Shown in pieces: positions 35,559 to 44,671 of a DNA stretch of 64,000 bases. The position numbers and the translations under genes were made by a program. The stretch covers positions 695,466-759,465 of the forward strand of contig NZ_LT985324.1 in assembly GCF_900290275.1 (NCBI RefSeq), written 5' to 3'. This DNA comes from Prevotella merdae. GTDB lineage: Bacteria; Bacteroidota; Bacteroidia; Bacteroidales; Bacteroidaceae. Below the pieces are notes generated by a model, which saw only the letters and a list, made by a program, of their open reading frames with translations, did no database searches and was not told the origin of the DNA. How positions within the stretch are numbered: the stretch's first letter is position 1; every line of letters begins with the position of its first letter.

Positions 35559-36005
35559 CTAATCAATGTCAATCAACTGGAAATGTTTGTTGAAGGTCAA
35601 ATCTATGCCGTTGGATAGTTCTACCTCGTATTCGTTTTTCTTTATCTCAAGCTTTTTTACTGATTGCCCGGGATAGTTGTTCCGCAAATAGTTCTTGATG
35701 GATAGCGGTATCAACTTAACTGGCACTACTCCTTGCTTGCAGTCAACTTCTGTAAGTTCACCCTTTTTGTTGAACTCAAGCTTTGTACCATTCTGCAGCA
35801 CTACATCGTAGCTTCTATTTACAATGCCCGATTCAATAGTAGCAAGCGCCACCTTCTGATTGCCGAAATAGTTGGTTAGCAAGATCTGTGCTTTTGTTGG
35901 AAGTATTGTTACAGAAATGGGCTTGTCGTTGCCAGCACTGGCCAAGATATTGCAAGATAAAATGCAATAAATGGCAATCATCATAATTCTCATGGTTCTT
36001 TTCAT
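35559..36005 (-). CDS. Secreted PepSY-like (DUF2874) protein
   Basis: A 148-residue protein with a signal peptide (MRIMMIAIYCILSCNILASA). Two PepSY-like repeats follow, each built as IKNYLRNNYP, then VKKLEIKKNEYEVELSNGID with a second copy before it. The family is periplasmic and common in Bacteroidales; the function is unsettled. It lies alone between the transporter promoter and the rpoD terminator. Confidence 0.8.
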   Translation of the reverse strand: MKRTMRIMMIAIYCILSCNILASAGNDKPISVTILPTKAQILLTNYFGNQKVALATIESGIVNRSYDVVLQNGTKLEFNKKGELTEVDCKQGVVPVKLIPLSIKNYLRNNYPGQSVKKLEIKKNEYEVELSNGIDLTFNKHFQLIDID

Positions 36006-36126
36006 AATTCTGGTGTTTTTAAGTTAAATAAAATCTGCTAATACTGGTGTTTTGTACACCTTATTATATATAGACGAAAAAAATATGATTTGGTTTAAAA
36101 GAACTACAATAAATGATTCAAGAGAA

Positions 36127-36174
36127 TAAAAAAAACGCCAAGGAAACAGGGAGTGTATCCCTATTTCGATGGCG
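36127..36174 (-). terminator. Terminator of rpoD
   Basis: Minus strand: CGCCA-TC-GAAATAGGGA pairs with TCCCTGTTTC-CT-TGGCG around a 5-nt loop, followed by eight T residues. Confidence 0.85.
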
Positions 36175-36239
36175 CTCATATTGTAAGTGACAATCAGTTC
36201 GGAAGCTAACTGTTCGGCACTTACGGGAACAATTAAAAT

Positions 36240-37112
36240 TTAGCCTAAGTATTTCATGAGTATTTTTGCGTTGCCGCTATCGCGCAACTTGGCAATACTC
36301 TTCTCTCGAATCTGACGTACACGTTCGCGTGTCAGTCCAAGTTGGTCGCCTATTTCCTCAAGGCCTTTCTCATGGCAACCAATACCAAAACATTCGCGTA
36401 TAATAGTAATCTCGCGGTCCTTCAATACCTTGTTAAGTACAGAGTTGAGCTCAAGTGCCATTGACTCGTGGTCTACCTGACGGTCGGTACGGCTGTCATC
36501 ACCACTAGGCATAACATCAAGCATACAATTGTCCTCGCCATCCTGGAAAGGAGCATCGATACTTACATGGTGTCCATCTGCCATAAGGCTCTGTCCAATC
36601 TTCTCCTCGTCAATCTTTGTTGCGTCAGAAAGCTCTGATACAGACGGATGACGCTGGTTCTCTTGCTCAAATTTGTTTATCTCGTGGTTGATTTTATTAA
36701 GAGAGCCAACCTGGTTGAGTGGCAAGCGCACAATACGACTCTGCTCGGCAATAGCCTGAAGTATGCTCTGACGAATCCACCATACAGCGTATGAGATGAA
36801 CTTGAAACCGCGTGTCTCGTCAAACTTCTGTGCTGCCTTTATCAGACCAATGTTGCCCTCATCGATAAGGTCAGTAAGGGTGAGGCCTTGATGCTGGTAT
36901 TGCTTTGCCACAGACACAACGAAACGGAGGTTAGCAGTAACAAGCTTGTCCTTGGCACGTTCGCCTTCAGGACCGCCTTTCTTGATCTTCTGCGCAAGCT
37001 CAATCTCTTCGTCTATTGAAATCAGAGGGGCACGACCTATCTCAACGAGATACTTGTCAAGTGCTTCACTGGAACGGTTTGTAATACTTTTTTGAATCTT
37101 AAGTTGTCTCAT
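36240..37112 (-). CDS. rpoD: Primary RNA polymerase sigma factor
   Basis: A 290-residue RpoD of the short Bacteroidota type: SSEALDKYLVEIGRAPLIS (region 1.2), NLRFVVSVAKQYQHQGLTL and DLIDEGNIGLIKAAQKFD (region 2), YAVWWIRQSI (2.4), and the region 4 motif LGLTRERVRQIREKSIAKLR. It recognises the TAnnTTTG promoters seen throughout the window. The start ATG at 37112 (MRQLKIQKS) is preferred over 37214, because the -7 box TACCTTTG at 37185-37192 lies between. Ends at a strong terminator. Confidence 0.95.
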   Translation of the reverse strand: MRQLKIQKSITNRSSEALDKYLVEIGRAPLISIDEEIELAQKIKKGGPEGERAKDKLVTANLRFVVSVAKQYQHQGLTLTDLIDEGNIGLIKAAQKFDETRGFKFISYAVWWIRQSILQAIAEQSRIVRLPLNQVGSLNKINHEINKFEQENQRHPSVSELSDATKIDEEKIGQSLMADGHHVSIDAPFQDGEDNCMLDVMPSGDDSRTDRQVDHESMALELNSVLNKVLKDREITIIRECFGIGCHEKGLEEIGDQLGLTRERVRQIREKSIAKLRDSGNAKILMKYLG

Positions 37113-37184
37113 CTTGTATACCTTAAAACTTTCTACGGCGTGATAAACATGAATTATGCTTTCGGTAATATCCCGAAAACCTTG

Positions 37185-37192
37185 CAAAGGTA
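37185..37192 (-). promoter_or_regulatory. -7 promoter box of rpoD
   Basis: TACCTTTG on the minus strand, about 70 bp upstream of the ATG at 37112. Rules out the longer reading frame. Confidence 0.65.
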
Positions 37193-37341
37193 CGATATTT
37201 TTTTGAATTGACAAAGCTAAAATGCGTATATGTGCTAAGATACAGATTTATTTTTGATATTTTTAATCAATATGCCTATTCCACCCATTTTGATTTTGTG
37301 TATTTTATTGTCTAATGTTGTCTTTTTTCTGAAAAAGATAG

Positions 37342-37349
37342 TATCTTTG
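37342..37349 (+). promoter_or_regulatory. -7 promoter box of the nucleoside transporter gene
   Basis: TATCTTTG, 30 bp upstream of the start codon, with TTG at 37318-37320 at 21-bp spacing. Confidence 0.65.
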
Positions 37350-37379
37350 CAAGATAATAAAATTACTTAAATACCTATT

Positions 37380-38648
37380 ATGAATTTGAAAGTACGTTTG
37401 GCAGTGATGAACTTCTTGGAGTTTGCTGTCTGGGGAGCCTATTTGACATCTATGGGCCGTTATCTTGGAAACATCGGAATGAGTACCGAAATCGGCTATT
37501 TCTATTCCTTGCAAGGCGTTGTGTCTATCTTTATGCCTGCCATCATGGGCATTATAGCCGACCGCTGGGTTCAGGCACAGAAGTTGTTCGGCATATGCCA
37601 TCTTCTTGCTGGTGTGTTTATGCTCATGCTGTCGTGGTATGGCTATACTGAGGGCCAAAATGCATCCTTTGCTACCGCCTTCTTGTTGTACGGTCTTTCG
37701 GTAGCTTTCTATATGCCAACGCTTTCGCTTGCCAACTCGGTTGCCTATAATGGTTTGGCATTGGCAGGAATGGATATTGTTAAGGATTTTCCGCCAATAC
37801 GTGTGTTTGGTACTATCGGCTTTATATGCACAATGTGGTTTGTCGACCTAATGGGCTTCCAGGTCAATCAGATGCAGTTCGTTACATCAGGTGTGCTTGG
37901 TTTTATATTATGTGCTTATTCGTTTACACTCCCTGCTTGCAAGACTGCGGCTAAGGGTGAGAAGAAGTCGGTTGCCGAGGCTTTCGGATTGAAAGCTTTC
38001 GCTCTGTTCAAACAGAAGCGAATGGCTATATTCTTTGTATTCTCGATGTTGCTTGGTGTAAGCTTGCAGATAACAAACAGTTTTGCCAATCCGTTTATCA
38101 GCAGTTTTGCTGCTGTTAAGGAGTATGCCGACACGTTTGGCGTTCAGCATGCCAACATCCTTATATCGTTGTCGCAGATAAGCGAGACAATCTGTATATT
38201 GCTTATTCCGTTCTTTATGAAGCGCTATGGCATTAAGAATGTGATGCTTATTGCAATGTTTGCATGGGTATTGCGCTTTGGATTGTTCGGCGTAGGTAAT
38301 CCAGGCTCGGGTGTATGGATGTTTGTTCTGTCTATGATTGTATATGGAGTGGCATTCGACTTCTTCAATATCAGCGGTTCGCTCTTTGTTGAACAGAATA
38401 CCACAGACGATATCCGTTCGAGTGCGCAAGGTGTGTTCTTCTTGATGACCAACGGTATTGGTGCCACAATCGGTACTATAGCCGCACAGAAGATAATAAA
38501 CCACTTTACACATGGCGAGCTTATCGATGGACAGTTCTACACAGTTGGCGAGTGGCAGACATGCTGGTTTATATTTGCAGCGTATGCCCTTACCGTAGCT
38601 GTTTTGTTTGCCTTTATCTTCCGCACCAAGAAGGAAGTGAAGGCTTAA
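37380..38648 (+). CDS. nupG: NupG-type nucleoside:H+ symporter (MFS)
   Basis: A 422-residue membrane protein with about 12 hydrophobic helices. The start (MNLKVRLAVMNFLEFAVWGA) and the motif GIIADRWVQAQKLFGICHLL are characteristic of the NHS family of MFS transporters. It imports nucleosides with protons across the inner membrane. The rsmE gene follows after 16 bp, so a shared transcript is likely. Confidence 0.9.
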   Translation: MNLKVRLAVMNFLEFAVWGAYLTSMGRYLGNIGMSTEIGYFYSLQGVVSIFMPAIMGIIADRWVQAQKLFGICHLLAGVFMLMLSWYGYTEGQNASFATAFLLYGLSVAFYMPTLSLANSVAYNGLALAGMDIVKDFPPIRVFGTIGFICTMWFVDLMGFQVNQMQFVTSGVLGFILCAYSFTLPACKTAAKGEKKSVAEAFGLKAFALFKQKRMAIFFVFSMLLGVSLQITNSFANPFISSFAAVKEYADTFGVQHANILISLSQISETICILLIPFFMKRYGIKNVMLIAMFAWVLRFGLFGVGNPGSGVWMFVLSMIVYGVAFDFFNISGSLFVEQNTTDDIRSSAQGVFFLMTNGIGATIGTIAAQKIINHFTHGELIDGQFYTVGEWQTCWFIFAAYALTVAVLFAFIFRTKKEVKA

Positions 38649-38664
38649 TGATAGATATTGGTAA

Positions 38665-39390
38665 ATGAAGGAAATTAGATATTTTTATGTCCCAAATGCT
38701 TCTTCCGCTGGCGAACTGCCAGAGGAAGAAGCCAAACATGCAACACGTGTGTTGCGCCTGCAATGTGGCGACCAGATGATTCTTGTTGATGGTGAGGGTG
38801 GCTTGTTTAACTCAGAAGTTAGCGTGGTGTCAAACAAGCATTGCCTTTATAATATTGTGGAGACATTGCCTTGCCAGCGTGAGTGGAATGGCCGTATAGC
38901 CTTGGGCATTGCTCCTACAAAGATGATGGATCGCATAGAGTGGATGGCAGAAAAAGCTACTGAGGTTGGTTTTGACGAGATTAGTTTTCTTGATTGTCAG
39001 TTCTCCGAGCGTAAGACATTACGTACAGACCGTATCGACCGTATTGTGGTATCGGCTATGAAGCAAAGTCATAAGGCATGGAAACCTCAGGTAAACGAGA
39101 TGATGTCGTTTGACAAGTTTGTTTCAGAACCACGCGAGGGACGTAAGTTTATAGCTCACTGTTATGAGGAGATTGAACGTAAGGACTTGTGGCTTGAGCT
39201 TCAGAACACTCCGGTAGAAGAGCCTGTAACGATATTGGTAGGACCTGAAGGCGACTTCTCTATAACAGAGGTTAGACTTGCTATGAAGCATGGATACGAA
39301 CCTATAAGTCTTGGACGCAGCCGACTGCGTACTGAGACAGCGGGTCTTAGTGCTGTGATGATGGCTAATCTTTCTAAACGACAGATGTAA
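38665..39390 (+). CDS. rsmE: 16S rRNA (uracil-1498-N3)-methyltransferase
   Basis: A 241-residue SPOUT-class enzyme. The N-terminal PUA-like domain includes EAKHATRVLRLQCGDQMILV. The C-terminal knot has VTILVGPEGDFSITEVRLAM and SLGRSRLRTETAGLSAVMM, both hallmarks of RsmE. It methylates U1498 of 16S rRNA with SAM. Full length. Confidence 0.95.
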   Translation: MKEIRYFYVPNASSAGELPEEEAKHATRVLRLQCGDQMILVDGEGGLFNSEVSVVSNKHCLYNIVETLPCQREWNGRIALGIAPTKMMDRIEWMAEKATEVGFDEISFLDCQFSERKTLRTDRIDRIVVSAMKQSHKAWKPQVNEMMSFDKFVSEPREGRKFIAHCYEEIERKDLWLELQNTPVEEPVTILVGPEGDFSITEVRLAMKHGYEPISLGRSRLRTETAGLSAVMMANLSKRQM

Positions 39391-39400
39391 TACTTATTTA

Positions 39401-39455
39401 TACAAACAAAAAAACGGGAACCTCCTTTATGGATGGTTCCCGTTTTTTGTTTGTA
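39401..39455. terminator. Bidirectional terminator between rsmE and the AspT-type gene
   Basis: A 21-bp-class inverted repeat (CAAAAAAACGGGAACC and its complement) with A and T runs on both sides serves two convergent genes. Confidence 0.9.
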
Positions 39456-39467
39456 TGATTTATATTT

Positions 39468-41165
39468 TTATCCGCAGCAGAAAAGCACAATGAGCTGGGC
39501 TGTTAAGATACGCAGGAACATGCTCAATGGATAAACTGTTGAGTAGCCAATAGCAGGAGCCTCGCGCGAACAGACAGAGTTGGCGTAAGCAAGTGCTGGT
39601 GGGTCGGTGCATGTACCGGCAAGCATACCCATAATAGTGAAGTAGTTGAACTTGAACTTAATTCGGGCTATCACACCAATGATGATGATAGGAATGATTG
39701 TTATCAAGAAACCAGTGAATACATACATCAAGCCGTCGCCTTCTACTACTGTGTCCCAGAAGTGTGCGCCTGCCTTAACGCCTACGCTGGCAAGGAATAG
39801 CACCAAACCAATTTCGCGAAGCATCATATTGGCTGATGTTGTGGTGTATGTATTAAGCTTCATGCGGTGTCCGAATCGGCCAATGAGGATAGCGATGATA
39901 AGCGGACCGCCAGCTATACCGAGCTTCATAGGTACAGGCATGCCTGGGATAGCGAAAGGAATGCTACCAAAGAGAATACCAACAATGATACCAATGAAGA
40001 TAGTGGCGATGTTAGGAGTGTCAAGACGCTTAACAGAATTACCCATCAAGTCGGCAATGCGGTTTACGTTGTCTGTAGGACCAACCACAAGTAACTTATC
40101 ACCTACCTGGAAACGGTAGGTGCGTGATGCGAACATATCCATACCCTGACGAGATACTCGTGTAACGGTAACACCATATACACTTGAGAAGTGCATCTTG
40201 CCGAGCTCCTTACCGTTCATTGACGGGTTGGTTATGACGATACGCTTAGATATAAGCGGCTGGTTGCTCTGGTCTTCTGTCCATGTCTGTTCTGTCTCAG
40301 GACCAATGAAGGCCTTGATAGCCTCGGCGTCAACAGCAGCGCAAACAACAAGAACCTCGTCGCCCATCTGGAATACATCATTAGAGCTTGGAATAGAAAC
40401 ATTGCCTTCGTGCAAGAGACGTGAGAATACAACGTCGCGGTTCAAGAACTCGTTAATCTGCTTAACTGTACGTCCTGCAAGGTAGGCATTGTCTACCTTA
40501 AGGTGCATCTGTAGAGGTTTGGTGTGAACATTCTCGCCCTCTTCCTCATTAAGTTCTTCTTCCTCATCGGCAAGCTTAGTACCTGTAATGAAACGTACTG
40601 CGATGGTAGCGCCAATGATGCCAAGTACACCAAGAGGATAAGCGCAAGCATAGCCTGCGGCAATCTGTGGTATATTGCCATTTGTTGCTTTCCATACCGA
40701 CTCAAGAGCCTCATTGGCAGCACCAAGACCTGGAGTGTTGGTTACAGCTCCATACATTGTACCCACCATCATAGGCAAGTTGGTCTTGTCGTTAGTGTCG
40801 AAGAAGATAAAGTAGCATGCAAACATCACTGCCACGTTAAGCAGTACCAATGATGTTGAGAGCAAGTTTAGCGTTACACCGCCCTTCTTGAAACTTTCAA
40901 AGAAACCAGGACCTACCTGCAAACCAATGCAGAATACGAACAAAATAAGTCCAAAATCCTGAATAAAGCTTAGGATGTTGGTAGGGGCAGTAAAGCCGAT
41001 GTGGCCTGCCACAATACCGGTAAAAAGCACGAATGTAACTCCGAGCGAGATGCCTCCAATCTTTATCTTACCCAACAATATGCCGACAGCGATAACTATG
41101 GCGTAGAGTAGGGCGATGTGGGCAACGGACTCGGTATTCGTAAATAAATTGATTATCCAATCCAT
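39468..41165 (-). CDS. AspT/YidE-type transporter with TrkA_C domains
   Basis: A 565-residue protein. Each half holds about five membrane helices with the AspT-YidE-YbjL duplication. FGLILFVFCIGLQVGPGFF marks the first copy and EIGLVLFLASVGVKAGAHF the second. Two regulatory TrkA_C domains lie between, at about 205-380 (LQMHLKVDNAYLAGRTVKQI, FRVGDKLLVVGPTDNV-like). Relatives exchange aspartate for alanine or export dicarboxylates; the substrate here is unknown. Its own transcription unit. Confidence 0.9.
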   Translation of the reverse strand: MDWIINLFTNTESVAHIALLYAIVIAVGILLGKIKIGGISLGVTFVLFTGIVAGHIGFTAPTNILSFIQDFGLILFVFCIGLQVGPGFFESFKKGGVTLNLLSTSLVLLNVAVMFACYFIFFDTNDKTNLPMMVGTMYGAVTNTPGLGAANEALESVWKATNGNIPQIAAGYACAYPLGVLGIIGATIAVRFITGTKLADEEEELNEEEGENVHTKPLQMHLKVDNAYLAGRTVKQINEFLNRDVVFSRLLHEGNVSIPSSNDVFQMGDEVLVVCAAVDAEAIKAFIGPETEQTWTEDQSNQPLISKRIVITNPSMNGKELGKMHFSSVYGVTVTRVSRQGMDMFASRTYRFQVGDKLLVVGPTDNVNRIADLMGNSVKRLDTPNIATIFIGIIVGILFGSIPFAIPGMPVPMKLGIAGGPLIIAILIGRFGHRMKLNTYTTTSANMMLREIGLVLFLASVGVKAGAHFWDTVVEGDGLMYVFTGFLITIIPIIIIGVIARIKFKFNYFTIMGMLAGTCTDPPALAYANSVCSREAPAIGYSTVYPLSMFLRILTAQLIVLFCCG

Positions 41166-41276
41166 TGTTTATAAATTTAATATTAAAGAATTAGTAGTGG
41201 TTATTGGGGTTAATAGCAATAGATTTTTATATCTTTATATAGGTATGTGTACCATATATAAATATAAAAATGTGTA

Positions 41277-41312
41277 AGTTGAGACAATACCGTTTGTGGT
41301 ATTGTCCCAACT
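41277..41312 (-). terminator. Terminator of proS
   Basis: AGTTGAGACAATACC pairs with GGTATTGTCCCAACT (one mismatch) over a 6-nt loop, 20 bp after the proS stop. Confidence 0.75.
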
Positions 41313-41333
41313 ATACATTATGTATACTATTAA

Positions 41334-42815
41334 TTAGTAGCTACGTGCAATAAGCACACGCTGTGTAGCTGGCTTGCCAGAAACCATATCTACACCAGGA
41401 GTCTGCTCGAACATGAAAGGCACGCAACGGATAGTGGCCTGAGTTTCCTCCTTTATCTTAGCCTCGGTCTCTGCAGTGCCGTCCCAATGGCAAAGGAAGA
41501 AACCTCCATCCTTGATGCGCTCCTTAAACTCTTCGTAGTTGTCGCACTCGTAGATGTGCTCGTTTCTGAAGTTGAGAGCTTTCTGATAGATATTGTCCTG
41601 AATATCATTAAGCAAGTTCTCAACATATGCTGCGATGCCGTCGATAGAGCGTGTCTCCTTCTCCAATGTATCGCGACGCATAATCTCAAGCGTACCTTCC
41701 TCAAGGTCGCGCGCACCCATAACAAGGCGTACAGGAACACCCTTAAGCTCGTAGTCGGCAAACTTGAATCCAGGACGCTTGTTGGTAGCGTCGTCATACT
41801 TAACGCTGATACCCTTAGCTCTCAACTCGTTGATGATAGGAGTGAGCTTCTCTGTAATGGCAGCCAACTGCTCATCGCCCTTAGATATAGGAACTATAAC
41901 AACCTGTATAGGAGCGAGCTTTGGAGGAAGTACAAGACCATTGTCGTCAGAGTGGGTCATGATAAGAGCACCGATAAGACGTGTAGAAACACCCCATGAA
42001 GTAGCCCATACATATTCAGGCTTATTGTCCTTATTGAGGAATGTAACGTCGAAAGCCTTTGCAAAGTTCTGTCCAAGGAAGTGTGATGTACCACTCTGTA
42101 GAGCCTTGCCGTCCTGCATCATAGCCTCAATAGTATATGTGTTCAAGGCACCAGCAAAGCGCTCGGTCTCGCTCTTAACACCCCGTACTACTGGTACAGC
42201 CATCCACTTTTCTGCAAAGTCGGCATACACATGAAGCATCTTCTGTGCTTCTTCCTCAGCCTCTTCGCGTGTGGCATGTGCTGTATGGCCTTCTTGCCAA
42301 AGGAATTCAGATGTGCGGAGGAAAGGACGTGTACGCATCTCCCAGCGCATAACGTTGCACCACTGATTGCACATCAAAGGCAGGTCGCGATAAGAGTGAA
42401 TCCAGTTCTTGTATGTGTTCCAAATGATAGTCTCGGATGTAGGACGTACAATGAGTTCTTCCTCAAGCTTAGCTGCAGGGTCAACCTCGATGCCAGTCTT
42501 ATCGTCATTAACACGCAGACGATAGTGAGTTACTACGGCACACTCCTTAGCAAAGCCTTCAACGTGCTCGGCCTCACGACTAAAGAATGACTTAGGGATA
42601 AGTAGAGGGAAATAAGCGTTCTGTGCACCTGTTTCTTTAAACATAAGGTCCAACTGATGCTGCATCTTCTCCCAAATAGCATAGCCGTAGGGTTTGATGA
42701 CCATACATCCGCGTACTGCGGACTGTTCTGCAAGATCAGCCTTGGCAACGATGTCGTTATACCACTGGCTGTAATTCTCCGAACGTTTTGTCAGATGTTT
42801 TAATTCTTTTGCCAT
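41334..42815 (-). CDS. proS: Prolyl-tRNA synthetase (archaeal/eukaryotic type)
   Basis: A 493-residue class II synthetase. The motif 2 region is [20 protein letters not shown] and [14 protein letters not shown] follows. The anticodon-binding domain begins at [15 protein letters not shown]. The C-terminal end ([10 protein letters not shown]) with a Tyr terminus is characteristic of the shorter ProS type without an inserted editing domain. It charges tRNA-Pro. Its promoter is divergent from that of the OmpA lipoprotein. Confidence 0.97.
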   Translation of the reverse strand: MAKELKHLTKRSENYSQWYNDIVAKADLAEQSAVRGCMVIKPYGYAIWEKMQHQLDLMFKETGAQNAYFPLLIPKSFFSREAEHVEGFAKECAVVTHYRLRVNDDKTGIEVDPAAKLEEELIVRPTSETIIWNTYKNWIHSYRDLPLMCNQWCNVMRWEMRTRPFLRTSEFLWQEGHTAHATREEAEEEAQKMLHVYADFAEKWMAVPVVRGVKSETERFAGALNTYTIEAMMQDGKALQSGTSHFLGQNFAKAFDVTFLNKDNKPEYVWATSWGVSTRLIGALIMTHSDDNGLVLPPKLAPIQVVIVPISKGDEQLAAITEKLTPIINELRAKGISVKYDDATNKRPGFKFADYELKGVPVRLVMGARDLEEGTLEIMRRDTLEKETRSIDGIAAYVENLLNDIQDNIYQKALNFRNEHIYECDNYEEFKERIKDGGFFLCHWDGTAETEAKIKEETQATIRCVPFMFEQTPGVDMVSGKPATQRVLIARSY

Positions 42816-42895
42816 TATATATATTATATTGAATGTTTATGCAATTTGACTTTGACTTTTTATAGTTTATATCAATAAAGTCATAATTTACGGTG

Positions 42896-42903
42896 CAAAA
42901 ATA
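42896..42903 (-). promoter_or_regulatory. -7 promoter box of proS
   Basis: TATTTTTG on the minus strand, about 80 bp before the proS start. Confidence 0.6.
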
Positions 42904-42945
42904 CAAAAAAATGTTGTAATATAGTCACACTATCGAAAAAACCAT

Positions 42946-42953
42946 TATCTTTG
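42946..42953 (+). promoter_or_regulatory. -7 promoter box of the OmpA-like lipoprotein gene
   Basis: TATCTTTG, 63 bp before the start codon. Confidence 0.6.
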
Positions 42954-43016
42954 CAGCATTAAAATATGGTGCAATAACCATTGATAATACATTTTTAACA
43001 TATAGATTATAGTAAA

Positions 43017-43691
43017 ATGAATAAAGTTACAGGAATTACATTGGCAATGGGCATGCTTGCTGTTGTCAGCTGTGGAACAAATCAGGGTACAGGTGCATTG
43101 ATAGGTGCTGGTGGTGGTGCCATTGTTGGTGGTATCATTGGTAAGTTGGCAGGTAATACAGCCGTAGGTGCTGCAATTGGTGGTGCTGTAGGTGCTGGTA
43201 CTGGTGCTATTATTGGTCGTCATATGGATAAGGTAGCCGAGCAGGCTAAGCAGATTGAGAATGCAAAGGTTGAGAAGGTTCAGGATGCAAATGGTCTTGA
43301 GGCTGTTAAGGTTACTTTCGATTCGGGTATCCTTTTTGCTACAAACAAGGCTGACCTCAACGCTTCTTCTAAGAGCGCTTTGGCTAAGTTCTCTAATACA
43401 TTGAAGAACAACAACCTTCTGTCGGTTGATATTTATGGTCATACAGACTCTACTGGTAACGATGGCATCAATATTCCTTTGAGCAATAAGCGTGCACAGA
43501 GCGTAGCCAACTATCTTAAGCAGTGTGGTGTTTCTTCATCACAGTTCAAGAATGTAGCAGGTAAGGGCAGCTCAGAGCCAGTTGCTGATAACTCTACAGC
43601 AGCAGGTAAGCAGCAGAACCGTCGTGTAGAGGTTTATCTCTATGCAAGCAAGGCTATGGTTGATGCAGCCAACAACGGTACATTGAATTAA
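43017..43691 (+). CDS. OmpA-family lipoprotein with glycine zipper
   Basis: A 224-residue protein with a lipoprotein signal (LAVVSCG, lipid at C19). Two glycine-zipper segments follow (GALIGAGGGAIVGGIIG and AIGGAVGAGTGAIIG). The C-terminal OmpA domain (about 95-210) has VDIYGHTDSTG and NRRVEVYL, the peptidoglycan-binding residues D and R. It ties the outer membrane to peptidoglycan, like YiaD. Monocistronic with its own promoter and terminator. The codon use (strongly biased) suggests high expression. Confidence 0.92.
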   Translation: MNKVTGITLAMGMLAVVSCGTNQGTGALIGAGGGAIVGGIIGKLAGNTAVGAAIGGAVGAGTGAIIGRHMDKVAEQAKQIENAKVEKVQDANGLEAVKVTFDSGILFATNKADLNASSKSALAKFSNTLKNNNLLSVDIYGHTDSTGNDGINIPLSNKRAQSVANYLKQCGVSSSQFKNVAGKGSSEPVADNSTAAGKQQNRRVEVYLYASKAMVDAANNGTLN

Positions 43692-43769
43692 ATCAACTTA
43701 ACGAGAGGCAGGCTCTAAATGTTTGCTTCTTGATTATATATCCTTTTAGGATAGATATGAACTTAAAGA

Positions 43770-43801
43770 TTAAGGCAGCGTGTTTGTGCACACTGCCTTA
43801 A
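43770..43801 (+). terminator. Terminator of the OmpA-like gene
   Basis: TTAAGGCAG pairs with CTGCCTTAA, with inner GTG/CAC pairing. Confidence 0.75.
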
Positions 43802-43873
43802 TTGATATAAAGAAAGTTGGTCGGTTTTTCTGTTTGTTGTCAGAACCGACTAATATGAATAGAGTAATAAGCT

Positions 43874-44614
43874 ATGAAATTTGGTATTGTTTCCAAAGTT
43901 ATAAGATGGGCGTTGGCATTGTTCTTTAGTTCGACAATTCTTGCAGTTGTAGCCTACCGATTTATACCCGTATACATAACACCGCTTATGGTTATACGTT
44001 GCTTTCAGCAAATGGCTGATGGTCAGACTATCAAGATGCACCATCATTGGGTGTCGCTTGATGATGTTTCGCCACATCTTCCTGTTGCTGTAATGGCAAG
44101 CGAGGACCAGCGTTTCTTGATACATCATGGTTTCGACTTTGATGCCATTAAGCATGCCGCTCGTCATAACCGTTCGGGCGAAGGCAGAAAGATGGGAGCA
44201 AGCACAATATCTCAGCAAACCGCTAAGAATGTATTTTTATGGCCAGGCCGTAGTTGGACAAGAAAGGGTTTTGAGGTTTATTTCACAGCCCTTATAGAGA
44301 TTCTATGGGGAAAGCACCGTATAATGGAAGTATATCTCAACTCTATAGAGATGGGCGATGGCATATATGGAGCTGATGCTGTGGCAAAGCATCACTTTGG
44401 CAAGACAGCAAGTGAGTTGTCGCGTTCGGAATGTGCATTGATTGCAGCCACACTTCCTAATCCTCGTAAGTTCGACAGCAGTAGTCCGAGTGCTTATATA
44501 CGTGCACGTCGTGGCAAGATTGAGCGCGAGATGAAGTTTATTCCCTCATTCCCGAAAGAAGGAACCGATTACGACCCGTCGACAGTATCTGGTGGTATCT
44601 ACCACAAAAAATAG
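43874..44614 (+). CDS. mtgA: Monofunctional peptidoglycan glycosyltransferase
   Basis: A 246-residue GT51 enzyme with one N-terminal membrane helix ([20 protein letters not shown]). The catalytic segment is [15 protein letters not shown] (Glu near residue 76). [20 protein letters not shown] and [21 protein letters not shown] sequence ([17 protein letters not shown]) follow. It polymerises lipid II glycan strands in the periplasm. Full length for MtgA. Confidence 0.95.
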   Translation: MKFGIVSKVIRWALALFFSSTILAVVAYRFIPVYITPLMVIRCFQQMADGQTIKMHHHWVSLDDVSPHLPVAVMASEDQRFLIHHGFDFDAIKHAARHNRSGEGRKMGASTISQQTAKNVFLWPGRSWTRKGFEVYFTALIEILWGKHRIMEVYLNSIEMGDGIYGADAVAKHHFGKTASELSRSECALIAATLPNPRKFDSSSPSAYIRARRGKIEREMKFIPSFPKEGTDYDPSTVSGGIYHKK

Positions 44615-44671
44615 TTTCTATAAGTAAATAACAGTACTTTCTCAAGTGATGTTTTTTTAAAGAACAACTTA

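Noticed and set aside
37113..37214. Longer rpoD with 34 additional N-terminal residues
   Set aside because: The rpoD promoter box (37185-37192) lies inside that extension, and RpoD proteins of this group start at MRQLKI.
42945..43442. Thr/Ser/Cys-rich 165-codon minus-strand frame
   Set aside because: It is the antisense shadow of the glycine-zipper and OmpA gene; the repeats reflect that gene's codons.
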